Shown here: piece after piece, positions 34,860 through 46,050 of the stretch
Layout: every line of letters starts with the position of its first letter
How positions within the stretch are numbered: position 1 is the stretch's first letter
Source: Volvox africanus
Taxonomy: Eukaryota > Chlorophyta > Chlorophyceae > Chlamydomonadales > Volvocaceae
NCBI GenBank assembly: GCA_030268105.1
Contig: BSDZ01000003.1
Span: 3,348,001-3,412,000 of the forward strand
Direction of reading: 5' to 3'
DNA: 64,000 nt
The notes under the pieces: generated by a model
Databases searched by the model: none
Told to the model about the DNA's origin: nothing
The model's input: only the letters and a program-made list of their open reading frames with translations
Position numbers and translations under genes: made by a program

Positions 34860-37800
34860 CTACACTGCCCGCTGTGCGGCCTGCAGGAACCGCCGCCTCT
34901 GACCCAGATCCGTGGCAGCCGCAACCACCATGGACGTTGCAAGGAAGGACCCGATGGCGGCGAACGTGCGCAACACAGCCCATGAGCCTGGAATGGTGCT
35001 GGACAAGCTGCTGCCCAAAGGACCCATCATAGTCCACAGAAGAACGGCGTCCAGGACCCACCAAATACGATACGAACGGAAACGGACCTGCGGAAAACCA
35101 AGTATCTAAAGCACTTGATTTGATGCGGTAGGCTACGGCGTTCGCAGGCTTTGGAGCAAAGACTGGGTCGGTGTTCAACGTGCGAGGTGCTACCTGTAAC
35201 CGTACTCGGCACGGGGCACGGGGCACGGGGCACGGCCCGTAGTACGCGAGGCCTGGGGCATAGGCCGGTAAGGACTGCGCGGACTGCGGGGCTTTTGGGT
35301 CCTCGCAGACGCGGAACTGACGCATACCCGGTCCGAAGAAGCGGCATTCGAACGGGAGGACGTGTGGTGCTCCCCGGGCTGGGCGCACGGCAATGCGGCA
35401 GCCCGCCATGAACTTGCCCATCTCCCTAGCACCCCGGTCCGTGTTAGTCCCGAATAGCAGGCAACCTCGGTACCCTGCCCCAACGTGTACATGGAACACC
35501 CTAAACTCCAACCTCCACCGTGCCCCATGTTGCACCTGCCATTTACACGACTCACGTTGCACGACGCTGGCTGTAGAACCACCAGCAGCGCTGCCGCAAG
35601 TGACGACACCGGCGGCGCCGCTCCCGTCGCGTCCGGCGTACATCGACCATACGCACATAACAGAGCCATGGCGGCGACGTGGATATAGAGGACGAGTATC
35701 TCCCTACGCCTGCGTCGAGAGATACGTGCAATATATGGCATGAAAATCACCAAACCTGACGGATTGGAGTGTACAGTAGCCCTAACGGGGTCGTCCAGGA
35801 GGAGATCTTCATGTCAAATTCTTTTTTGCGCAAAAAACTTTGTTTCCTATGTTACAGTATAAGGCCATGGAGCCGATGGCTTCTTGCCATTAGCTCCTGT
35901 GTACATCCTTCGCGGCTCTCAAGCAACAACAATCATTGGCAGAGTACCTCTGCAGCCCAGGAAAGGCCCACCACGGCCTATAGCCTATCCCGTTTCGAGC
36001 GTAAATACCATATTCCATGCGAGTTCTTGACTTGGACGGCACCGTGGTCGCACCTCTTAAAAAAATGCCTAATCGAAGGCTTAATGACAAAAGCACTCAT
36101 TGCCGTCAGGTTGTCAAATGCAGTACGCTTTTTTCCTCATTGTGCCGTACCTCAAACCGCTGAAGGCGAGGTCATCATGCCGCAGCCGGGTGGCGAGGCC
36201 GAACACCACAGCTGGCAACGCCACGGACAAGCCGCACGCCCAGCACAGCCAGAGGACGCCTGCTTGCAGACCGCCAGATGCCCAGCGCCGGAACGCAGCG
36301 GCGCCGTCGCCGTTGTCGGCGCCGTCCCCGCAACCACAAACGCTCACTGTGCCATTACCTCCACCACCCGCCATTCCATTTGGGGCCACTGCACCGCCGC
36401 TGCTCTCGCTTCCGCCTCGCAAACCGTCCGTTTGGAAGCGGGTGGTGCTCGACCAGGCCGGCAGTGTCATCCCGTAATGGTGGGGCCCAAAGCAGCGGAA
36501 TGTGACGGCCGCCGTGATGGCGGCCGCTGCCGCCATCATGGCTCTTGATATGGCGCTCGTCTGCTCGTACAGGTATCCCTCAAAGCGTGCCTCCGTCGGC
36601 GGGTCGAACCCACAGAACACGGAGGTCCAAGGAGGCGCGGCAGGCGCCAGGGCCCCCACAACGGGTGACGTGTGGACACATCTTTTGGCGCCACTGCCGG
36701 CCTCATCTGCCGTGCAGATGGACGGCTCGGATTGATTTGCACGGTACGCCGAAGCGCCGGCGCCTGGTTCGCAAATCACGGGTGTATCGAGCTGGTTGCG
36801 GTCGTAGATACCAATGGACTCCCGGGTTGTGGACTTCTGGACCGCCTCCTCGACCTCTAGCTCACCGCCACGGACTTGGACGCCTGCAGCTGTTATCTCC
36901 TCAAGCAGGTACTGAATTGTACGTCTGAGGCCCATCTGGTTCAGGTACGACACGATGCCGGAACCCAGCTTTTGTAGGTCGGCAAGATGCGTTTCCTCCA
37001 CAGCTGCGCAGTTGCGGTCGTACTTCCTTCCAGTAATGACTTGCTGCTCCGCCTCCTCTGCCAGACGCTCGCAGCCCAGTAGGAGAGACACTATGTCGGC
37101 TATTAATGCGCTAAAATGGTGCGTGAAGGCGCGTGCACGAACGACCCGCGGGTCGTTGATTGGGCAATGGCTGACGGCGGCTGTAGCGGCTTCAACCGCC
37201 TCCTCCATGCCACGCATGACGGCCCACAACTCGGAAGCCACTACCGGCGGCACTACTGCGATCGGAATGTACGATAGCGCCGCGTCAGTCACAACCTTCA
37301 CCTCCACTGTTTCGCGCCCCTCCGCATCGATAAGGCCCTCCGCACTCGGCAGCGCTTGCGGCTGCGCGGGCTGGCTCCTGGCGGGGAGCACCAGCACTGC
37401 TGCGCTGCCTTCCTCCAGCCCCGAGAGATCCAGTCTACGCCTCATCAAGGGGTATGAAAGCCGCACACAAAGGGAGAGGAGAGATCCAGTCTACGCCTCA
37501 TCAAGGGGTATGAAAGCCGCACACAAAGGGAGAGGAGAGATCCAGTCGCACAAAGCTGTCGGACGTGTTGCATCTGCATCATGTCTTGCAGCAAGGTTCC
37601 AGCCATGCAGAGAAATCCCCGGTCCTTGATGAGGAGACGCAGTCCCATCTGCCCGCTTACCCAACCGCCCGGCGTCATCACACTTCACCTCATCTAAGGG
37701 GGCGGATTCTCCACCCTTTGCTTAAGGAAGGCCCAGCCACGACTTCTGCCCAGCTATTCCTGCCCAGATATACCCCGTCCCCTAGCTAGGCGTCTTCCTC

Positions 37801-40800
37801 CACCATTACGGTTAGTTATGCTTTACAGCAGCAACTTCTACAGCGATATCATGTCTTGTTTGTTCGTCTCCCCCCTCCCGCACCCTCCCCTTTTCTCTCC
37901 TTCCTTCCCTCCCTCCCCCCCTCCCTCCCGGTCCCCACCTGACACTGGCTCCTCTGGGACCCACTGTGAGCCGCTCCACCTCCGCCACCACAGACCCGTG
38001 CTGCTTCACCACCACGCGCACGTCCACGGAGCTTCTGACAGGCCCTTGTAGCCCAGGAGCTGCGTCGCGAGCACCCCTGCCACCCGCATCAGCTCCCGCC
38101 GCATCGTGGGGTATTTCCCAATCATTGCTTTCATCGAGGAAGATCTCCATCCGCACGATGCGGGTAACGTCGCAATGAGTTCCCAAACCAACGTGTGCAG
38201 GGCCACCCTGAGAATGGATCTGCCGCAGTGGATCAAGCTGACGCGCGTGAGGTGCGACTCCACGCGAGAAAGCTGTCCCCGGCGCCGGCAGAGCTGATGA
38301 CCGCGGAGATGTTGTTGAGGATAGGGGCAGAGACTGCCGCGGTGTGTTTGGCGGTGTGCATGACGCAGGAACGGGAGGGTGATGTGGGTGTCGCCGCCGA
38401 TGGGGGCCCGTGAAATGGTCGACGACAACCCCGGCTGCAGCGGCCCCCAGCGGCGCCGGTGGCGCTGCATTCGGACTCCGGCTGGCTCCATAGAAACCGG
38501 CTCCGAAGTCCGAAATAACTGTGTGCGCTGACCTGGCAGGCTCGGCGAAAGGCCAGGCGCTAATGCCGTCCAGCCCGGACTCGCCGCCATCGGATGCAGA
38601 CTTGGTGTTACATTCGCCCACATTTGGGCAGCGGAAAATCCTGTCAACGGCAACAGGCTCATCCAGCCGCCGTTCCAGTACCTTGGAGCCGTGCTCCTGA
38701 TGCTGTTGGTGCTCTTGTTGACAACGTTCCCGTTCCTGATGTTCAGGTGCGTCCGCTTCGTCCTGATGGTGGTGGTAGTCATGCTGCTGCTGCTGCTGAA
38801 CGTCCTGCCGGCGGGCAGTCATGTCGGCCACAGCTAAGTCGCTGGCGCTGTCGCCAACGGTGTGAAAGCTATCACCGCGTTGCATCTCACGCAGCCACCG
38901 AGAGGTTGAGCGGTCACCGACCGGGGCACTGACAGCGCTCGCGATCATGCAGCGGTCCTTGAAGTACCGCGCATCCCATGTCAAAGCGCGGCTTATGTGA
39001 CGCCGCCGACTGCTGCGCGCGGCGTCACCGTCACCGGTGCCTTCGGCCTTTTCTGACGCTGCGGCGCTGACGTTATCTCCTGCACCACTAAACCCGCTGA
39101 CACCCTGTCCACTACCGTACCATGACTGGGAGGACGCAGCCGCATGTTCAGGCAGTACGGCAGACAGAGGCGGCGCACGGAAGGGGAGGGAGGAGGACAC
39201 GGCCGCATTCGGCTCCACTAGCGCCTCGCTCGACTGGAGCAGGGACATGGTCAGCGGCGAGCGGAAAGGCGACCAGAGCGCCTCGCTCGCACTGCTGTGG
39301 CCGCCGCCAGTCACATTGTTGCTTTGACTGTGCTGGCTGACCGTCCAGCTGCCGCTCCATTCCCCCGCCAGGATGCCAAAGGCGCGGCCCCCGCTGCTGG
39401 TCCCTGTGCTGTTGTGGCTTTTGCGGCGCTGTTGTGGTGATGACGGCAATGCCGCAATGCTGCATTCGCTGCTGTTCTGTCGAGCAGGCTGATGCGTATG
39501 ACTGGCGGACTTACCCACCCGACCTAGCCAGCCGCCGCCGCCACCGCCGCCGCCACCGCCGCCGCCACCGCCGCTGCCGGGCGGCCCCATGCCGCTGCCT
39601 GATGCGAAATTGTCAGCTGCAGCAGTGCCACCGCTGCCATCCAGACGGGCCGTACGTGGATTGAGGAGGTCAGCAGACCGCAGGGCGTCGGACGGCGACC
39701 CTGTCGCGGGCGTTGAGTGCAGGACCGGCGGGTGCATGTACACCACCAGCGGCACCGCCCGAGTGATGTGTCGGGCCCCAGATGCGCGCACAGCAGAAGA
39801 GGTAGCTGCGTCAGGACCGCCAAGAGCTCCGGGGCCCTGACCCACCGAGCCTCCAACTGAAGAGGTCGCCGCCTGCGCCCCGGGCTGCCCGGATGTATAT
39901 GGAGCAGCCGCAGGGTTGGCCGGCACCCAGAACACCTGCACCAAAGCACCACCAGGAGCTGTTGCATCCATCGCATACACACACCTAATGTATGAATAGA
40001 GTCCATAACGGTGCCGTACACGTGTCACGGCAATCGCTAGCTGCAACAGAGTGCAGTGATCTCAACTGTTACCGCCGGAACTGAGTGTGCGCAAATACAT
40101 TACGGGGGTCAGCGTCAGCGTCAGCGTCAGCGTCAGCGTCAGCGCAAAGAACCGGTTGACAGTGGCAAACCGATGCACCGCGGCAGCACGTGAATGTCGA
40201 CATCATCCCCACCCCCACCCCCAAAGAAAACGGATCATGCTGCAGGTGCCTGTCAGGCGCCTAACACGTGTGTGTGGATTGGTGAAGCCAAAGAGGCTTA
40301 ACGACCTCCGACGAGGGGGACGTCGAAGCGGTGACTATTTCCCCAGGGCCACACCGACCGGGTAATCCTGAATCGGGGATGCGATGGGAACGCTGGTGGA
40401 AGGCCCCGCGTCGTCCTCGTCGTCGCCGCCAGGGGCAGCGACAGATGCTGTCGCGCTGCTTCCAGCCGCCAGCTGCCGCAGCAGCTCGTGCTGCAACACC
40501 GCCAGGTCTGCGGCCACCGCCGCTTCATCTAACTCCACATCGTTTTCGTACTGCACACCGTACATTTGGGAGTCGACAAACGGTCTCTCAATGGACTTTT
40601 CTAGATGATTTTTTCGGGATGACAATAACGTATATATGACGTCATGGCAATTCATGGTTTCGTGGCGCCACTGCAAGTCGCAGGTTACATGGTGCTATCG
40701 GAGGAGCAGAAGGTGCAGACGACGTCCGCGCGTGTACTCGCTAGCAGGGACACATCTTACATTCCAGAGCACGCACTCGCGCTGTGCCTACCTGGACGCG

Positions 40801-43800
40801 AAGTATCAGCTGAACACATCCTGGAAGGCACTGCACGTGGGCGCTGTAGCCCCGCCAGCGTACGCAGTGACCGGAGCCGCCAACAGTAGCGGAGCCGCCA
40901 GCAGTAGAGGAGCCGCGAGCAGTAGCGGAGCCGCCAGCAGCAGTGGAGCCACCAGCAGTAGCGGAGCCGCCAGCAGTAGCGGAGCCGCCAGCAGTAGCGG
41001 AGCCGCCAGCAATGTCGACAGATAACTTGCCTCCGTTGCCGCCATCCTCACCCTCGCCCTCACCCTCACCCTCACCGCCAGCTATTCCTCTGTTATCTTG
41101 ACTGCCCCAGGGCATGTGGCCGCGGCTCTCAACGGCGCCGACCCCCGTTGCGACATTGCCGCTGCGGCCGCTGTGCCCGCTGCTCAGCACGGTCTGAATG
41201 TTCCGGTGAGCCGTAGCCATCAGAGCAGCCTCCAGGTCGCTGTACTGTGCGCCCGGTGGCGTCGCCAGCTGCAGCACCAAGGGGGGCCGCGGGTAGGGGT
41301 GAGAATGCACCAAGTGACACAATCAACTGGAAATAGCAGCTAATGATGACTAGGTCCTGGGGGATCTTGGTTGATGCATCTATGGCCCTCTTCCCTCCCG
41401 CTACCTTTTCATCAAAATTTGCAATGCACCCCGAATGTAGTAGTCGTACACGTACGGCACACGCCTCCACGTTATAAAGGTGCAGAAGCACCTTCTCAGC
41501 ATCTCAAGAAGTCCCAACCCTCTTGCGACAACGAGGTCAACGAGGCGATATCAGAGCGCTGTGGAGGAACATGCTTCGAGAAAGCGTAAGCTGGAGATAT
41601 CCGTAAACGGTGTACGACAGCCATTCGTGCATGTCACGCGACTAAAGCATCCAGCCCCCAGCTGACCCAGGCTCGTGTAATTCTGTGCAACACATAATAA
41701 CGAACACGCAGCGCGTGGCGTCCATGACGACGAACCTTCATGGAGACGGACACGTGACGTAAGGGAGATCCGTACAGTACGGATGTCGGTGGCCCAGGGG
41801 AATTGATGTCTGTGCTGGTGCCGGGACCGGCTGGCGCAGCTGCGGAGGTGCCAGCGGCGGCGGCAGCAGCAGTGAAGGTGCTACCGGGTGGTAACATGTC
41901 CAGGCTCAGGCGTTTTGTGGTGAATGCTGCACCGGCACGCGAGCTGGCAAGTCCCCGGCGGGCGCGCGCATGCACGGCCCCGGCGCCCGTACCCCCACTG
42001 GCGGCGGACGTCCATTCCTGGTGCATATCAGAGATGCGCCGTGGAGCAGACGAGACCGCTCCGGGAGCGGCCAAGCTGACTGCCGCTGCTGGTTGCTCCT
42101 GCTCCTGCTGCTGCTGTTCCGGCGGCGGCGGCAGCGGCGGCTTTTCCGTGCCCACGTCGACATCCGGCCATATCTCGGGGACTGCCACCGCCTCCACCAC
42201 CGGCTCATCAGCAGCAGCCAGTGTTGAAGTCACAAGGCCCTCCGGGACGACAACGCTCGCAGGTGGCTTTGCCCTTACCTTACCGCCACTCTTCGCACAC
42301 CTCACCGACGGCTCCTGAAAGCCCGCGGGGTCTCCGTCCCGCTGATTTGGTTCACCGCCTGCCGCCACGTCCGCGTCCTCCTGGCCGCTACTCGCCACCA
42401 CCGTCCTCTCCTCCTCTCTTGAGCAGATCGAGCCCGTGCTGCCAGCGCCGGCGGCTCCCGGCCGGCCCCGCACTATACGGCCCTCGGACGACACTTCTGA
42501 TATCGCCGCCACCAATCTGCCGTACGATTCCGGTGCTGTAAGCGTTGGAACTCGATCCATCTGTTGCTGCTGTTGTAACGGCCCTTGGCGCAGATGCTCC
42601 TGCGCGCAGTCCTGCGCCCAGGCCCCCACTGCATGGTCCCGGGTCAGGAAGGCCGTCCCCGGGTCCCAGCCTGGGAAGGAGTGGCGCTGTGTGGCAGCAA
42701 TGGGCTCACTGGCTGAGGACCCCCCGTCGCCGTCCGACGACCTAGAAGTGGCGCCCCGCGCCCGGCGGGGTCTGCAAGGGGGCAGCCCAGAAGCCGTCAG
42801 GCGGGGTGGAAGTTGGCATAGCGAATGGCGTGAAATGGACACCTCGGCTGGGCGATACACACAGACAGCGGTAGGCGGTGAACCTATATGGGGCGAAGTG
42901 CCCAGACAGATGCAGCGCGATTAGAGCACAGGGACATAGAGCACTCCGTCGACCTTCAGATGGGGTCTCGAAAACGGGGGCTCCAAACAGCTCCGAAGCC
43001 ACGAGCTACAAACAACAGTACAGCCGCGCCATAGCCCTTTCCGTCATCAGGCGCATCAGCGGAGAGGTCCGTGGTAACGATTACCAGCGATAGTCGTACT
43101 GCATTAACATTCCGGGCTTTCTAATGCGCAGCGCACAGACCGCTCGGATTGTGCTCCTCACCTGGACCGCTGGGGGCAAGTTGCGTAATGGGCAACTAGT
43201 CCCAACCCGCCCTTCCGCTCACCTTTGCATGCCAGCCACAACACTGCTGTGAAGGACAGCATGTAATGGGCTCTCTATGGGATCTGTCGGCGGGCTAGCA
43301 CGGTCGTGGTCTTGCCTTCCCGTGCCGCTGGCGCCTCCCGGTGGCGGAGTCGGGGACCGCGTCGCCAAACGGCCGCTATCTGTGGCCGCGATCTGTGGGT
43401 GCTGGTAGTTTCGTAGATTGTGAGGGCTGCGCGCTGCCTCTGGGTAAGGATCAGACGCCAAGCTGACACGTCGTGGAAGTCGTCGCATCGGCATCGGGGC
43501 CCGAGGGGAGGCGGAGCGCGCGGATGGGTCACGGATGTGGGTAGATTCAGCGGATCCAGCTGCCGGGGAAAGAGTAGCAGCAGAGAGAGGGAGAGGTGCG
43601 CGTGACGAGGAACCGCCAATTGCGCGGTGTGATGCTGGTGCTGCCGCATTGATGGGCGGCTGGTTGGCTTGGGGAAGAGGTGTAACATAGCCGGTTCAGC
43701 ATACATATATGAGCCGTGTGTTGCCTTAGCGGGATGGATGCAGGGGAAGGATGAGTGCGTTTCCGCATCCGGGCGCCAGTGCGTGCGCCGTTTGCCCCGA

Positions 43801-45593
43801 GTTGCAACGTTGACCATCTCGGAGATGATCATGCCCCTGTACCAGATATCATCATAGCCCCATCAAAGTGCACCGCAGCGTGCACGGGTACTCTGGGGTT
43901 GGGAGAGGGGGACGCCACGAATGCAACGGCGCTCCATTCACTTTGCGCTACGCGCTGCTGCACGCGCCGGTCAACCCACCTGCCGACAGCTGCTGCTTGT
44001 CAATGGCAGCGCCGGTGCTGTACATGTATGCCGATGCTGGTGACCGCGGCCTGTCGTTGTAGGTATTAAGGGGTGTTGGGTAGACGTGTTGAGAAGGTAG
44101 TCGCTCGTGGAAGTGGCTAAATGCATGTAATGCCCTAGCCATCGGCACAGCGCGGGCGTCAAGATGGCACTGATGGCGTGTTCCGTGGCGGCATGTGATG
44201 GTGTGTCCAACGATCAACAGGCTCTTACATTCATTATATCGTCGTCGTGTGTCGCGTCGCTCCCCGTCTGTCGGGGTGTGAGCAAGTGCTATCTCGTACA
44301 CACGTACCTGCAGCCAGGACCACCATCGCTGTTGGACGATCGGCGAATCTCCATGACTCGTCGCTTGCGAGCGACTGCCCAGGGCGGTCGCCAGTCTGGA
44401 TAAGCCTGTAGTGGCGGAAAATCCGATGCGCTAATCCGCGTGATAACAGCTCGCAACCCACCACTTATGATGCAAATGAAGGTCTCTAGAATGCGTAAAG
44501 GTTGTTTGGTTGGGATCTCTGGCGGTGTTGAGCAACATTCAAACAGAGCCACGCACATGCGATTGCCGCTTTCTGGCCTGCCGGCTCACGTGACATGGCC
44601 AGCGCCCTGGCGACCAACCGGACGACAGCACAGTTTACACGGCTCCCTAGCACTCATAAACATTGGACACTAAAAATCTTGCTGTGCGTGAGGGATGAAG
44701 TGTCAGAGCCCAACGGGCAGGTATTGCTCAGCTAGTTCCGCTTGAAACTTGAATCCGGACTTGGAAGCAAAAGATCGCTAGCCGCAAGGATCTCACCCTG
44801 AGGAGCCACCTAAGCGCGGCTTCGAGGTAGAATAGTAAAGTGCCCAGCATCATCGCCAAGAGGCCCCCTCCAAATGCTGCAATTAAAAGCCCAGCATCGG
44901 CGCCAGCCAACAGAGGCATCGCAGAAGGCACTGATACCGTGTCCCCACTTTTCTCAGCAGAAATGGGGAATCTTAAGTGAACTGAACCTGAGTAAGTTAA
45001 ACATTAGATTGTTTTCAGCATTGGAAGCTGTAAGTGTAGACATCACAAGATCATGATCCCAGGCGCCAGCGCCAGGGCAGCCAATTGCAATGCTTCACGC
45101 CAGGTAGGGCCAGTTTACTTCACAAACCATTTCGGTATTGTATCTTAGGCTTCGTTTTCGTCGAAAGATGATTTATGACATGCCACCCCCGTTCGTGATG
45201 AAATGCGGACCCACGGGTCGATTCCACTCACACGCCTCGTGATTCGAGAACAGGATACAGATGCCAACACCAAAGACAATGGTAATTCGCAATTCTTTTT
45301 CAACCCCTGCAATAAAGTGGGCGCAAGGGCTGCCGTGCGCATCCATAGATGGTAAGGCTGAGGGCCATTGTGAAAGCCTAGAATGGTTTGTCCTTTTCAA
45401 CATAACATCACTATCTCAACTCATGCCAGGACTTTACATCACAGATTTGGGTTCCACCATGAGTGGTGATGCGATAAGTCACGAGATTTTGCTTGTTTTC
45501 GATTACACAATCCCCTTCAAGCTCACTATAAAGGTAGTTCATGCAGATAAGACACAGGGCCTGCTCGTCCTTTTTGCGCTGAGGGTACGGCAC
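34860..45593 (-). CDS. Giant uncharacterised multi-pass membrane protein with disordered middle (frame broken)
   Basis: I do not recognise the family. Supported exons, joined in phase: 45593-45527, 45306-45232, 45092-45047, 44947-44797, 44405-44308, 44050-43980, 43667-43223, 42771-41736, 41268-40792, 40550-40359, 39935-37965, then one starting at 37648 and running to about 36150; further exons near 35.7-35.2 kb are unresolved; the last is 35087-34860. The N-terminal part has membrane helices (ELRITIVFGVGICILFS, SLQLAALALAPGIMIF, LLIAAFGGGLLAMMLGTLLF). The middle, more than 1,300 residues, is Ser/Gly/Gln-rich and probably disordered. The C-terminal part again has helices (GVLWLCWACGLSVALPAVVF, ILVLYIHVAAMALLCA, RIWWVLDAVLLWTMMGPLGS, AAIGSFLATSMVVAAATDL). 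Membrane bundles at both ends around a long soluble region resemble FUSC/ALMT-like transporters in layout only. A 56-bp duplication at 37427-37538 breaks the frame in the exon starting at 37648. The true start exon is not found. Confidence 0.55.
37427..37538. repeat. Perfect 56-bp tandem duplication inside an exon
   Basis: Two identical 56-bp units, 37427-37482 and 37483-37538, followed by gatccagtc, the start of a third. On the minus strand they lie in the coding exon of the large membrane protein. Because 56 is not a multiple of three, the second copy shifts the frame and brings an early stop (reading ends ...GFHTP). With one unit removed, the frames on both sides join without a break. Confidence 0.95.
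39529..39573 (-). repeat. (CCG/CCA)n coding run giving polyglycine
   Basis: A run of about 14 glycine codons in the disordered middle of the large membrane protein (exon 39935-37965), preceded by MGPPGS. It fits a length-variable linker. Confidence 0.85.
40108..40143. repeat. Hexanucleotide repeat (gtcagc) x6 in an intron
   Basis: Six perfect copies of gtcagc at 40108-40143, in the intron between exons 40550-40359 and 39935-37965 of the large membrane-protein gene. No effect on splice sites is visible. Confidence 0.9.
40873..41016 (-). repeat. 18-bp coding minisatellite, eight copies
   Basis: Units start every 18 bp (40873, 40891, 40909, 40927, 40945, 40963, 40981, 40999), each beginning ggagcc on the plus strand. 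On the minus strand they encode a six-residue Gly-Gly-Ser-Ala-Thr-Ala repeat inside exon 41268-40792. Near 41048-41076 a second short repeat encodes alternating Gly-Glu. Both fit a flexible linker. Confidence 0.9.
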
Positions 45594-46050
45594 CTGGACA
45601 AAACTACCTACCTGATGGCTACCAGGTAGGGATGATCGATTGGAAACAACCGTTACTTTGACGTTTCTTATTGGAAGGACCTTAATGTTTTTGCCGAAAA
45701 TATTACATTACCGTGCCATTCAACTGTTTTGGGAGTTAAGGTAAGCGCTTCTTACGCGCTATTTAGTCTTAGGTTTATGGCCGTTGCCTGGCCTTTACAT
45801 GTTGTTATTTTGTGAGCCTGTCTTTTGGTAGAGCGCCTTGGACGCTTGGACGCTTATACAAATATACATATTTGCATCAGTATAGGCATTCGTATTGTAA
45901 CTCGAACGCTTGTCAGGCAACAGCTTGTTTAGCTGTTGTTGGTGCGGTTTTCGGGATCTTCATAACCATCGTACCCCTTAAAGATGCAGGGTAGCCAGCA
46001 GTGTCCAAATAAGTCTAGACATATGCATTAAATTGACGAATCCAGCGTTT
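45594..46050. promoter_or_regulatory. Divergent intergenic region
   Basis: About 450 bp between the first supported exon of the large minus-strand gene and the ATG of the uncharacterised plus-strand gene. It should hold both promoters and the missing start exon of the minus gene; a minus-strand ATG near 45970 opens a short frame (MVMKIPKTAPTTAKQA) that could be that exon. AT-rich compared with the genes. Confidence 0.35.

Noticed and set aside
34837..35658. A 273-codon minus-strand open frame taken as one exon
   Set aside because: Its C-terminal third is the wrong frame: the strong hydrophobic C-terminus (RIWWVLDAVLLWTMMGPLGS) lies in another frame after an acceptor at 35088. The long open frame is at best partly coding.
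41803..42318. Plus-strand 171-codon open frame in the giant gene, and similar long antisense frames at 15495-15914, 16303-16828 and 22526-21615
   Set aside because: These are antisense shadows of GC-rich coding exons with composition typical of codon-position bias; none has its own splice context.
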